From Enterovibrio baiacu (GTDB lineage Bacteria; Pseudomonadota; Gammaproteobacteria; Enterobacterales; Vibrionaceae): 64,000 bases of DNA. Made by a program: the position numbers and the translations under genes. Under the pieces are notes generated by a model. The model was given only the letters and a program-made list of their open reading frames with translations. It searched no databases and was not told the origin of the DNA. Positions 19,018 to 27,731 of this stretch are shown piece after piece; positions within the stretch are counted from its first letter, which is position 1, and each line of letters starts with the position of its first letter. The stretch is taken from positions 65,314 to 129,313 of the forward strand of contig NZ_SCHN01000008.1 in assembly GCF_004120195.1 (NCBI RefSeq), given 5' to 3'.

Positions 19018-19806
19018 ATGCATCCAGCTTTGTGGGTGAGTAAAACGGGCCTAGACGCTCAGCAAACCAACATTTCGACGATTTCGAACAACTTGGCAAA
19101 CGCCTCGACCGTTGGTTTCAAAAAATCCCGTGCCGTGTTTGAAGATTTGTTCTATCAAAACATCAATCAGCCGGGCGGTCAGTCTTCTCAAAATACCGAA
19201 CTGCCGAGTGGTTTAATGCTAGGTGCGGGTGCCAAAGTGGTGGCAACACAACGTGTGCACAGCAACGGTAATGCGCAAACCACCAACAACGCCCTCGATC
19301 TGATGATCGAAGGTGACGGTTTCTTCCAAGTACTCTTGCCGGACGGCAACATTGGTTACCAACGCAACGGCCAATTCACGCTGAACGATGAAGGTGTGAT
19401 TGTCACGACGGGTGCAGGTTACTCTCTAGAGCCTGAAATCGTCGTGCCGCCTGATGCGATCCAAGTGACTATCGGTACTGACGGCGAAGTCTCTGCTCGA
19501 CTGCGTGGCCAAACGGCTAACGCCGTGCTGGGGCAGATCACCACGGTAGATTTCATCAACCCGGGTGGCCTAGAGCCTATCGGTCAAAACCTTTACTTGC
19601 CAACGGGTGCCAGTGGCGACCCACAAGAAGGTGTACCGGGGCTTGATGGTTTGGGCAGTATTCGTCAATCAATGTTGGAAACGTCCAACGTAAACGTAAC
19701 TGAAGAGCTGGTTAACATGATCGAAGCGCAACGCGTTTATGAAATGAACTCGAAAGTTATTTCTTCTGTCGATCAGATGCTGAGTTACGTGAACCAGCAA
19801 CTTTAA
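19018..19806 (+). CDS. flgG: Distal rod protein FlgG
   Basis: Forms the distal rod that crosses the LP ring. 262 residues, usual length, with SNNLANASTVGFKKSRAVFEDL, DLMIEGDGFFQV, and the C-terminal LVNMIEAQRVYEMNSK. It lies 16 bases after flgF. Confidence 0.97.
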   Translation: MHPALWVSKTGLDAQQTNISTISNNLANASTVGFKKSRAVFEDLFYQNINQPGGQSSQNTELPSGLMLGAGAKVVATQRVHSNGNAQTTNNALDLMIEGDGFFQVLLPDGNIGYQRNGQFTLNDEGVIVTTGAGYSLEPEIVVPPDAIQVTIGTDGEVSARLRGQTANAVLGQITTVDFINPGGLEPIGQNLYLPTGASGDPQEGVPGLDGLGSIRQSMLETSNVNVTEELVNMIEAQRVYEMNSKVISSVDQMLSYVNQQL

Positions 19807-19821
19807 CGGAGTAAAGCGCGG

Positions 19822-20607
19822 ATGAAGAAGTTACTAATAACAAGTTTGATGCTGGCGACTGTATCGGGTTGTAGCTTGATGGATCCAGAAGCGCTACTTG
19901 CGCAAAACGAAGTGGCGCAAGCCACCACAGAGACTGATGCCGTCGAAGGCAACACCGAGCCGCAAGGCGAAGGCTTGATTGGATTGCTCCGTCAGCGTGA
20001 AGATGCGGTCGCAGGGGATCCTTCTTGGTCTCCGTTACATCCGCCGCGTCAACCTGAGCATTACACGACAGCCACAGGTTCGCTGTTCAGTGTTGCGCAG
20101 GCGCAAGATCTTTATGATGACACCAAACCGCGCGGCATTGGCGATATCGTCACCGTGCTGTTGGAAGAAAAAACACAAGCGAAAAAGAGCGCCAGCACCG
20201 ATGCGAACAAATCGAGCGATTTGAGCATGGATCCGCTTGAGATGGGTGGTCAGGAAGTCACGATTGGTGATTCCAACTTGTCTTACGCTGCGGGGCATGA
20301 CAACAAAACCAGCGGCTCAACCAGTGCCGACCAGAGCAACAGCATTAGCGGCTCGATCTCTGTTGAAGTGATTGATGTGTTGGCGAACGGCAACTTGATC
20401 ATTCGTGGTGAAAAATGGCTGACGCTGAACACGGGCGACGAATATATTCGTTTGAGCGGCACCATCCGTCCTGATGACATCAGCCAAGAAAATACCGTGG
20501 CTTCAACGCGTATTTCGAATGCGCGCATTCAGTATTCTGGTACTGGCGATCGACAAGATACGCAAGATCAGGGCTGGTTGGCACGATTCTTCAATGTTGT
20601 TCTGTAA
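19822..20607 (+). CDS. flgH: L-ring lipoprotein FlgH
   Basis: Forms the outer-membrane L ring. 261 residues with the lipobox VSGC (Cys17), then a linker of about 40 residues rich in acidic, Ala and Thr residues, then the FlgH domain ([33 protein letters not shown]). It is somewhat longer than the enterobacterial protein because of that linker. Confidence 0.96.
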   Translation: MKKLLITSLMLATVSGCSLMDPEALLAQNEVAQATTETDAVEGNTEPQGEGLIGLLRQREDAVAGDPSWSPLHPPRQPEHYTTATGSLFSVAQAQDLYDDTKPRGIGDIVTVLLEEKTQAKKSASTDANKSSDLSMDPLEMGGQEVTIGDSNLSYAAGHDNKTSGSTSADQSNSISGSISVEVIDVLANGNLIIRGEKWLTLNTGDEYIRLSGTIRPDDISQENTVASTRISNARIQYSGTGDRQDTQDQGWLARFFNVVL

Positions 20608-20634
20608 ACGTAATGACGTTGTCGGAGATTTGAC

Positions 20635-21726
20635 GTGAAGAATTGGCTAACGCTTTTATTGATTGCTGTACTGGCAAGCCCTATTGCCCATGCTGCCCGC
20701 ATTAAAGATGTGTCGGAAGTGGCGGGTGTGCGCAGTAACCAATTGGTCGGGTACGGCTTGGTCGTCGGCCTTGCAGGTACAGGGGAAAGCACGCCTTTCA
20801 CCGATCAAAGCTTTAATGCCATGCTGAAAAACTTCGGCATACAGTTGCCGCCTGGCACCAAACCGAAAACCAAAAACGTGGCTGCCGTTGCCGTGAGTGC
20901 AGAGCTTCCGGCGTTTGCCAAGCAAGGTCAGAAAATTGACATCACAGTGTCATCGATCGGTTCTGCGAAAAGCTTGCGCGGTGGCACGTTAGTCCAAACC
21001 TTCATGAAAGGCCTTGATGGTAAAACCTACGCCGTGGCGCAAGGTAACCTCATTGTGGGCGGTTTCAGTGCGGAGGGGGCTGATGGCTCAAAAATCGTGG
21101 GCAATACGCCGACGGTAGGTCGAATCACCAATGGCGCGACAGTAGAGCAAGAAGTGCCGTCTCCGTTTGGTCGTGGCGACCATATCACCTTCAATCTCTT
21201 TGAATCAGACTTTACGACAGCGCAGCGTATGTCAGATTCTATCAATAGCTTTCTTGGCCCTAACACGGCTGCTGCGATGGATGCGACCTCGATTCGTGTA
21301 CGCGCACCCCGTGATTTATCTCAGCGTGTCGCCTTCTTATCAACCATTGAAAACCTCGAATTTGTGCCTGCCGATGCTGCCGCGAAAATTATCGTGAACA
21401 GCCGTACCGGCACCATCGTTGTTGGTCAAAATGTACGTCTTCGCCCTGCGGCGATTACCCATGGTGGTATGACTGTCACGATCAATGAAAACCTACAGGT
21501 GAGTCAGCCGGGCGCATTCTCAGGCGGTGAAACCGTTGTGGTGCCTGATTCTGGTGTAGAAGTATCAGAAGAAGATGGACGTATGTTCCACTTCAAACCG
21601 GGCGTCACTTTGGATGACTTGGTACGTGCGGTTAACGGTGTCGGCGCAGCGCCGTCGGATTTGATGGCCATCTTGCAAGCACTCAAGCAAGCAGGGGCGA
21701 TCGACGGTCAACTGATAGTGATTTAA
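20635..21726 (+). CDS. flgI: P-ring protein FlgI
   Basis: Forms the P ring in the peptidoglycan layer; FlgA is its chaperone. 363 residues with a signal peptide ([17 protein letters not shown]), start GTG, then [20 protein letters not shown] and GLAGTGEST typical of FlgI, and an end [21 protein letters not shown]. Confidence 0.97.
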   Translation: MKNWLTLLLIAVLASPIAHAARIKDVSEVAGVRSNQLVGYGLVVGLAGTGESTPFTDQSFNAMLKNFGIQLPPGTKPKTKNVAAVAVSAELPAFAKQGQKIDITVSSIGSAKSLRGGTLVQTFMKGLDGKTYAVAQGNLIVGGFSAEGADGSKIVGNTPTVGRITNGATVEQEVPSPFGRGDHITFNLFESDFTTAQRMSDSINSFLGPNTAAAMDATSIRVRAPRDLSQRVAFLSTIENLEFVPADAAAKIIVNSRTGTIVVGQNVRLRPAAITHGGMTVTINENLQVSQPGAFSGGETVVVPDSGVEVSEEDGRMFHFKPGVTLDDLVRAVNGVGAAPSDLMAILQALKQAGAIDGQLIVI

Positions 21727-21730
21727 GCCT

Positions 21731-22711
21731 ATGAAAACGCCGATTGATACTGGATTTATTCATGACCTTAGCCGCTTAGACGCATTGCGTCAGAAAGCAT
21801 CGAACGGCGACGGCGAGCAATCAGATGAAGCCATGCGTGCAGCGGCAGAGCAATTTGAAGCGATTTTCACGCAGATGTTGTTTAAGTCGATGCGTGATGC
21901 CAATGACGCCTTCAAATCTGATTTGATTGATAACCGTACATCAAAATTTTACGAGCAAATGGCGGATGAGCAATTGTCGAGCGCATTGTCTCGTGAAGGT
22001 TCGCTCGGGCTTGCGGATTTGATCGTACAGCAATTCAAAGGCGCACAAGGTGAGCCGATGGATGTGGGCGCGAACACGGCAAGTGGACGCATTGATTTAT
22101 CGCCAACCTTGCGCATACCGCCAGTGAATACTGATGAAGAGCAAGTGCTGCCAAATCTCGAAGAATTGGAACAAGCCATTAAACCAATCGTTGAGGCGCA
22201 GCCACAGCAAGGTGCCTTTGCGCCTGAAATGAACACCAAGCCTTTTGAAACGCCGGATGAATTTGTTTCGCGACTCACGCCTTACGCACAGCGCGCAGCA
22301 AGAAGCTTGGGCACTGATCCTGCGATGTTGATTGCACAAGCGGCCTTGGAAACGGGCTGGGGTAAGAAAGTGATCACCAATGCACGTGGCAATAGCCATA
22401 ACCTCTTCAACATCAAAGCCGACCCGCGTTGGGCTGGGCAAAAGGTCGCTACCCAAACGCTCGAGTTCCACAATGATATTCCTGTGCAAGAAATGGCGTC
22501 GTTTCGATCCTATTCTTCCTATCAGGACAGCTTTGATGATTATGTCCGCTTTTTGAATACGAACCCTCGCTATGCGACGGCCCTTGAGCAGTCAGAACAG
22601 CCCGAGCAATTTATTCGAGGCTTACACAAAGCGGGGTATGCAACCGATCCGCAATACTCTGACAAAGTGATCAGCGTATTCAATCGCGTGAAAGGGTTGA
22701 TGGACCAATAA
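21731..22711 (+). CDS. flgJ: FlgJ, rod cap and peptidoglycan hydrolase
   Basis: Bifunctional: the N-terminal domain (about 1-105; FEAIFTQMLFKSMRDA) caps the growing rod, and the C-terminal glucosaminidase domain (about 175-325) opens the peptidoglycan. The likely catalytic Glu is in AALETGWGKK near residue 206; HNLFNIKA and FRSYSSYQDSFDDYV follow. 326 residues. It starts five bases after flgI. Confidence 0.96.
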   Translation: MKTPIDTGFIHDLSRLDALRQKASNGDGEQSDEAMRAAAEQFEAIFTQMLFKSMRDANDAFKSDLIDNRTSKFYEQMADEQLSSALSREGSLGLADLIVQQFKGAQGEPMDVGANTASGRIDLSPTLRIPPVNTDEEQVLPNLEELEQAIKPIVEAQPQQGAFAPEMNTKPFETPDEFVSRLTPYAQRAARSLGTDPAMLIAQAALETGWGKKVITNARGNSHNLFNIKADPRWAGQKVATQTLEFHNDIPVQEMASFRSYSSYQDSFDDYVRFLNTNPRYATALEQSEQPEQFIRGLHKAGYATDPQYSDKVISVFNRVKGLMDQ

Positions 22712-22723
22712 TTCCAGACGTTA

Positions 22724-22755
22724 CGTCTCGCTCGGCCTAAGGCATGAGCGAGACG
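22724..22755 (+). terminator. Hairpin after flgJ
   Basis: 10-bp perfect stem CGTCTCGCTC / GAGCGAGACG, 12-base loop, followed by CTGTTTT. Probably a modest terminator. Confidence 0.6.
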
Positions 22756-22789
22756 CTGTTTTAGCGTTAGTGACTGAAAGGCAACGAGC

Positions 22790-23239
22790 ATGCTAGAACA
22801 GAAAAAAGACGCGACACATCAAAACAGCGAAAGCATACAAATGCTTAAAACGGGTTCGATCCGACGCGACCCATTCATTCGCGCCTTCCTCGAAAAGATC
22901 CCTTCTGATGTCGAAAAGACCTTCACCGATGCGCAATTGCTGCAAGTGAAAATCATGTATGGCACACGTGCCAAAGCCAGCCACATGGTGGATATTCGAA
23001 CCGTGGTCGGGGCATGGAATTGGCAATACTATCTCGTGTTTTTGTTTGGTCGTAACCGCCGTGATTTAACCCGCGCTGAACAAACGATTTCCAATATCTC
23101 GCGCGTGTTAATCCTCCTTCTTGGCACTTTTGTACTGTTTTGCGTGGTCACGGTATCGCTGTATTTACTCAAGTCTTTTGCCGGCATAGACATACTGCCG
23201 AACTTTTCCTTTGGCCTCTGGCATCAGCTCTCCGCCTAA
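22790..23239 (+). CDS. Conserved membrane protein of unknown function between flgJ and flgK
   Basis: 149 residues. No signal peptide; residues about 1-105 are cytoplasmic-looking and polar, followed by one hydrophobic span (ISRVLILLLGTFVLFCVVTV...) and a short tail. The motif order FLEKIPSDVEKTFTDAQL, then a basic patch, then HMVDIR and YYLVFLFGRNRR resembles a small domain I have seen in many proteobacterial proteins of unknown function, so it is a real gene. The place between flgJ and flgK suggests, but does not prove, a flagellar link. Hairpins lie on both sides, so it may be a separate transcript. Confidence 0.75.
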   Translation: MLEQKKDATHQNSESIQMLKTGSIRRDPFIRAFLEKIPSDVEKTFTDAQLLQVKIMYGTRAKASHMVDIRTVVGAWNWQYYLVFLFGRNRRDLTRAEQTISNISRVLILLLGTFVLFCVVTVSLYLLKSFAGIDILPNFSFGLWHQLSA

Positions 23240-23240
23240 C

Positions 23241-23261
23241 GGCAAGCCCTTGCCTGTTTTT
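23241..23261 (+). terminator. Short terminator after the unknown membrane-protein gene
   Basis: Stem GGCAA / TTGCC, loop GCCC, then TGTTTTT, directly behind the stop codon. Confidence 0.55.
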
Positions 23262-23325
23262 GTGTGAAAATTAAACAAATCACTTCATAAACCCGCCGTA
23301 TTGCCGATATAGAGATATCAAGGTT

Positions 23326-23342
23326 ATGGCACGATTCTTGAA
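23326..23342 (+). promoter_or_regulatory. Sigma-54 promoter of flgKL
   Basis: ATGGCACGATTCTTGAA: consensus -24 (TGGCACG), period of 12 to TTGA, i.e. the -12 has GA instead of GC. 55 bases before flgK. Confidence 0.7.
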
Positions 23343-23397
23343 TTGAAGATCGTATTAGAAGTTTTATCGGCTATGCATTACCGCATACGGGGGCTGA

Positions 23398-25275
23398 ATG
23401 GGTTTTGATTTGCTGGCGCTGGGTGCTCAAGGCGTCCTAACAGCACAACGACAGCTGAATACAACGGGCCACAATATCTCTAACGTGAACACGGAAGGGT
23501 ATAGTCGCCAGTCTGTAGAGCAGCGCGCGAACGACACTGCCTATTGGTCTGCAAACCAGTGGGGGCAAGGTGTACACGCGGCGTCGGTGCGTCGTAATTA
23601 CGATAAGTTTGCCGCCAACGAATTCAGTATCTCCACCTCTGCGCTTAGCCATGCGACAACCCGCAACAGCCAGCTCACCATGCTGGATGACATGATGTCC
23701 CACTCCGCCAAGAAAATTCCTGAAAACATGAATGAATTCTATGGTGCAGTAAAAGGCCTGACAGACAGCCCGAGTGACATGGGCGCACGTAAAGTGGTGC
23801 TCGAAAAATCCCGCTTGGTTGCTGCGGGTCTCAACGACATGAACAACATTCTTCAATCGCAAGAGATGGATACTTCCGTTGAAATCGATGCCACGCTGAC
23901 GCGTATGAATGATATTGGTGCGGAAATCGTCGACATTCACAGGGCCTTGTTAAAAAGCCAAGCCGTTGATAACGATTTGCTAGATAGACACCAAAGCTTG
24001 ATTAACGAGCTGTCCGAATTTACCCAAGTGAGCGTGAACCAACGTGATGATGGTTTGTATAACGTCATTATTGGTAGCGGGCATACCTTGGTATCTGGTT
24101 TACATGCCAGTGAATTGAAAACCGTCCCTGGTGATCCAGACCACCAAAAACGCCGATTGGCACTGGTGGAAGGCAAAACCCTCAAAGCCATTGATAATGA
24201 TGATATTCGCGGCAAATTGGGCGCGATGTTTGAGTACCGTGATAGTACATTAGGCCAAGTGCGCGACGAGTTAGGGCGACTGGCGGCGGGTTTTTCCATG
24301 TCGCTGAATGACATGCAATCCCAAGGTTTTGATTTGAGTGGCGCGATTGGTGAGAAAATCTTCACGGATTTCAACGACGATAGAATCTCTCGAGATCGCG
24401 TCATCAAAGGCTCAAACTCGACGGCAGATATCAAAGTCACGATCGAAAACTTGTCCGCGCTTAAAATTGGTGATTACCAACTGAAGTTCGACGGCAGCCA
24501 ATACACCTTAGTTGACCCAGAAAAGAACACGGTAAATGTCACTCCTACAGGCACGCCACCTGCGTTTGAATATGATGGTTTGAAAATCCAAGTTGATGCA
24601 GGACTTGCTGCTGGCGAGCGCGTGATTATCCGACCGCTTCGACAAGCGGCAGGGCAAATTGGCGTCACCATGGAAGACCCGGCAAAAATTGCCGCCCAAA
24701 GCTACGTGAGCTCCAAATCCAACATTACTGGCCAAGGCGATGTGAAAATACTGACGCAAGGTGCGCAGCAAGAATTTCAAGTCGCGATCTCGCCAGATGC
24801 CACCCAGTTCGCTGTGTTGGACATGAAAGGGAACATTCTTGTTGCACCGCAGGCATACCCGCCTGCTGGGGCTGTGAATGTGAATGGTACTGTGTTTGAG
24901 CTTTCTGATGGTGCTGCGCCGGAAGATGTCTTCGCCATTAGCCTCCAACCCGCAGATGGAGAGAACGGCAACCTGATCCGCATGCAAAAGCTGCAAACGC
25001 AGAAACTGATGGACGGTGGTCGCTCGAGCTTGATTGACGTGTATGAAGGCTTGAACACTGACATTGGTGTGCAAAAGGCCTCGTTTGCGCGCTTGGAAGA
25101 CGTAAGCCGCGTTGAACATGATGCCGCAGCCGGGCGCGTCGCAGAAATTTCTGGCGTTAACCTCGATGAAGAAGCCGCAAACATGATGAAGTTTCAACAA
25201 GCGTACATGGCTTCCTCACGCATCATGACCGCAGCCAATGAAACCTTTGAAACTCTGTTGAGTGCAACCCGATAA
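23398..25275 (+). CDS. flgK: Hook-filament junction protein FlgK (HAP1)
   Basis: First junction zone between hook and filament; client of FlgN. 625 residues, with NTTGHNISNVNTEGYSRQSV at the N-terminus and the C-terminal GVNLDEEAANMMKFQQAYMAS typical of FlgK. Full length. The stop is 11 bases before flgL. Confidence 0.97.
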   Translation: MGFDLLALGAQGVLTAQRQLNTTGHNISNVNTEGYSRQSVEQRANDTAYWSANQWGQGVHAASVRRNYDKFAANEFSISTSALSHATTRNSQLTMLDDMMSHSAKKIPENMNEFYGAVKGLTDSPSDMGARKVVLEKSRLVAAGLNDMNNILQSQEMDTSVEIDATLTRMNDIGAEIVDIHRALLKSQAVDNDLLDRHQSLINELSEFTQVSVNQRDDGLYNVIIGSGHTLVSGLHASELKTVPGDPDHQKRRLALVEGKTLKAIDNDDIRGKLGAMFEYRDSTLGQVRDELGRLAAGFSMSLNDMQSQGFDLSGAIGEKIFTDFNDDRISRDRVIKGSNSTADIKVTIENLSALKIGDYQLKFDGSQYTLVDPEKNTVNVTPTGTPPAFEYDGLKIQVDAGLAAGERVIIRPLRQAAGQIGVTMEDPAKIAAQSYVSSKSNITGQGDVKILTQGAQQEFQVAISPDATQFAVLDMKGNILVAPQAYPPAGAVNVNGTVFELSDGAAPEDVFAISLQPADGENGNLIRMQKLQTQKLMDGGRSSLIDVYEGLNTDIGVQKASFARLEDVSRVEHDAAAGRVAEISGVNLDEEAANMMKFQQAYMASSRIMTAANETFETLLSATR

Positions 25276-25286
25276 GGATATGACTG

Positions 25287-26480
25287 ATGATTAGCCGTAT
25301 TGCCAGTTTCCACAACTATCAGTCTGTCTCGAATGATTTGATGCGCCAGCAGGTCAAACTGCAAGACAACCAAGACCAGCTTGCAACAGGTAAGCGCGTG
25401 CTCACCTCGGGCGATGATCCTGTTGCGTCTATCTACATTCAGAACTTCCGTCAGCAAGACAAGCAACTCGATCAGTACATTGATTCGATCACGCTGGCGC
25501 GTAACCGCCAAACCCGCGCTGAAATCGCGATTGATGATTCGGAACAATTGATCGATAGCGCCAAGCGCACCACGATGGAAATGATCAACGGCTCGCTTTC
25601 AGACGACGACCGTGCTGCGCACAAGCAAGACATGAAAGGTTTGTACGATAACTTCATGAACTTGGTGAATGCCAAAGATGAGTCCGGCAATTTCTTGTTC
25701 TCGGGCACGCAAGCGAGCAAGCAGCCGTTCTACCGTGATAACGCGGGCAATGTACGTTATGCCGGCGACAGCTATCACCGTACGGCACAAATTGCTCCTG
25801 CAGTCGAAGTGCAAACCAGCGATCCGGGTGATGAAGTCTTCATGGAAATCAAAAACCCATTTGGTGATTATCAGCCTGACTATGCATTGGAAAGTGGTTC
25901 TCTGTTGTTATTAGCGTCAGCGACCAACACCAACAATGCGGATACGTCCGACTATGCGGTGAATTTCAGTGTCGATGGCAATGGCCAAACGCTGTACGAA
26001 CTGACGCAAAATGGCGCGATGGTGAGTTCGGGCGTTTACGACCCAGCCACCGGTGTGCAATGGGGAACGCTAAGCGCGAGTTTTGAAGGCGAAATGCTGG
26101 ATGGCGATTCCATCACATTGGCGCGCCAAGACACCTTCAACGTGTTTGATGCGTTTAGAAAAGGCATGGAGTTGTCTGAAGAAAGTATCTTCAATGCATC
26201 AGCGACTGCAGAGCTGCACCAAGTGACAGAACAGTTTGCGGCGGCGTTTAAGCATTTGAACAAAGCACGTTCGGAAGTGGGTACGCGCTTGAACACGCTC
26301 GATCGCCAAGAGAGCATGCACCAAGATTTCAAACTGGTGCTAAACCGTTCACTCGGAACGATGGAAGACTTGGATTACTCGACGGCCGTGATAGACATGA
26401 ATGAAAATCTGCTGGCACTGCAAGCGTCGCAACAAGCGTTTTCAAAAACCAAAGAGCTGTCGCTGTTTAACTACATTTAA
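25287..26480 (+). CDS. flgL: Hook-filament junction protein FlgL (HAP3)
   Basis: Second junction protein, binding the first flagellin layer. 397 residues; N-terminal flagellin-like helix (RQQVKLQDNQDQLATGKRV), a variable middle, and C-terminal SQQAFSKTKELSLFNYI. Co-transcribed with flgK. The accessory segment begins right behind it. Confidence 0.96.
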   Translation: MISRIASFHNYQSVSNDLMRQQVKLQDNQDQLATGKRVLTSGDDPVASIYIQNFRQQDKQLDQYIDSITLARNRQTRAEIAIDDSEQLIDSAKRTTMEMINGSLSDDDRAAHKQDMKGLYDNFMNLVNAKDESGNFLFSGTQASKQPFYRDNAGNVRYAGDSYHRTAQIAPAVEVQTSDPGDEVFMEIKNPFGDYQPDYALESGSLLLLASATNTNNADTSDYAVNFSVDGNGQTLYELTQNGAMVSSGVYDPATGVQWGTLSASFEGEMLDGDSITLARQDTFNVFDAFRKGMELSEESIFNASATAELHQVTEQFAAAFKHLNKARSEVGTRLNTLDRQESMHQDFKLVLNRSLGTMEDLDYSTAVIDMNENLLALQASQQAFSKTKELSLFNYI

Positions 26481-26511
26481 TCAAGATGGCGAGAAAGAGC
26501 AGTTTCTAGAC

Positions 26512-26556
26512 GCGAGATAAAATCAAAAACACTGTTAAGGTCGTTATTTATCTCGC
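26512..26556. other. Inverted repeat behind flgL
   Basis: GCGAGATAAA / TTTATCTCGC, 10 bp perfect, 25-base loop. It could end flgKL transcripts or the araC transcript from the other side; no T run on the plus strand. Confidence 0.45.
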
Positions 26557-26596
26557 TAAAAATTGGTGGACTGTCGCTCTAAACAGCTAAGATTTT

Positions 26597-26659
26597 CTCG
26601 CTTCTCGCTTCTCGCTTCTCGCTTCTCGCTTCTCGCTTCTCGCTTCTCGCTTCTCGCTT
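26597..26659. repeat. Nine perfect tandem copies of CTCGCTT
   Basis: A 63-bp microsatellite with a 7-bp unit and no mismatch, ending two bases from the stop codon of the minus-strand araC-type gene. It is intergenic, so copy changes do not shift a frame. Perfect repeats like this slip readily and can vary between strains. Confidence 0.97.
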
Positions 26660-26661
26660 CG

Positions 26662-27546
26662 CTACAAAAACTGCTTTCTAAACGCCATCGGCGTCATGTT
26701 CTTAATCGCTTTAAATTGGCGATTAAAATTCGACAGATTTGAAAACCCTACCTTTTCAGCCACCACGGCTATGGGCGTTTTTGTGCGCATCAGCAGTTCA
26801 CACGCTTTGCCTAAGCGATAGCGTTTTAGGTGATCAGAAAAACTCTCTGAGAAATGTTTTTCGAACATGCGGTACACCGAACTTTCACTCATATGCAAGT
26901 GGCGACACATATCATCCACGCCGAGAGGTTTATGATAGTGGTCTGCAATGAACTGCTGTGCTTTCTCAAGCTTGTCATTAATTGGCGAGTCTTTGGCGAC
27001 GTAAAAACAGTAAGGCCTTGATGTGAGGGGCTTGGCGGCTTTGTCTTCGCACAGTAGCAGTAAGATGTCGATGACATGTGAGAACTGAACGGACGGTTTC
27101 AAATCACAGGCATCACGCATCAATGCATGCAGTTTCTCACCGGTATCAGGCGAAAATTTGAGGCCTTTGTGGGCGCGGACCAACAACGCTGAAATAGGGG
27201 ACAATTCAGGCACGGTTGCAATCAGCGATTCTAGCCAGCATTGATCGAGCCAAAGTACGTGTGAACTGGCGGGGTGCTCTTCTGTTGCGGATGCCGTGCT
27301 GCTAACCATATGCGGCAGCCCCGGGCCCATGAGGTACGCACAGTTGTGTTCCGCATCGCCAATGTAGTCACCCAGCACGGTTTTGGCGCTCACCACCCCA
27401 TGTGGGTCTTGATATACCACGAGTTCAATTTCGTTGTGATAGTGCCAACCGCAGTGGGACTCTCTCACCGTATGATCGCAGTGATAATCAACGAAATGCC
27501 AAGACAAACTTGTCGATTTATCAACGGGTTCAATGGTTGGCTTCAT
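26662..27546 (-). CDS. AraC-family transcription regulator
   Basis: 294 residues. The N-terminal cupin-like sensor domain (about 15-110; HCGWHYHNEIELVVY, LMGPGLPHMV) probably binds a small molecule. The C-terminal AraC DNA-binding domain (about 190-294) has two helix-turn-helix motifs: LGVDDMCRHLHMSESSVYRMF and IAVVAEKVGFSNLSNFNRQF. It is divergent from the sugar transporter at 27732 with a CRP-like site between them, so it most likely controls that gene in response to a carbohydrate. The ligand is not known. Confidence 0.9.
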   Translation of the reverse strand: MKPTIEPVDKSTSLSWHFVDYHCDHTVRESHCGWHYHNEIELVVYQDPHGVVSAKTVLGDYIGDAEHNCAYLMGPGLPHMVSSTASATEEHPASSHVLWLDQCWLESLIATVPELSPISALLVRAHKGLKFSPDTGEKLHALMRDACDLKPSVQFSHVIDILLLLCEDKAAKPLTSRPYCFYVAKDSPINDKLEKAQQFIADHYHKPLGVDDMCRHLHMSESSVYRMFEKHFSESFSDHLKRYRLGKACELLMRTKTPIAVVAEKVGFSNLSNFNRQFKAIKNMTPMAFRKQFL

Positions 27547-27640
27547 CTTGCGTGCTCTTTCATCAAATTGGCGGTATTCGCATCAGTTTTTACGCATGTT
27601 GTCAGTGAAAAGAAAGATGTTGAAGGAATAGTATTAGTTA

Positions 27641-27662
27641 TTGCGTGATATTTATCACATAT
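27641..27662. promoter_or_regulatory. CRP (cAMP receptor protein) binding site
   Basis: GTGA, six bases, TCAC at 27645-27658, embedded in TTGCGTGATATTTATCACAT: a good symmetric match to the CRP consensus, in the 185-bp divergent gap between the regulator and the transporter. Confidence 0.7.
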
Positions 27663-27731
27663 GCAATGTGTTTGTTTCTAAAATTCACTACGTAAATTAA
27701 GTGCACCCGTTTTAGATAGAGAGAATTTGAG

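Noticed and set aside
23284-23310. GCCGATAT before flgK as a sigma-28 promoter
   Set aside because: No TAAA at the right distance (the nearest gives an 11-base spacer); the sigma-54 element downstream is better.
24508-25200. 230-codon open frame on the minus strand
   Set aside because: Antisense to flgK, which is intact and conserved; no ribosome site or recognisable domain.
26597-26659. Tandem repeat as a CRISPR array
   Set aside because: The unit is 7 bp with no spacers; no cas genes anywhere in the window.
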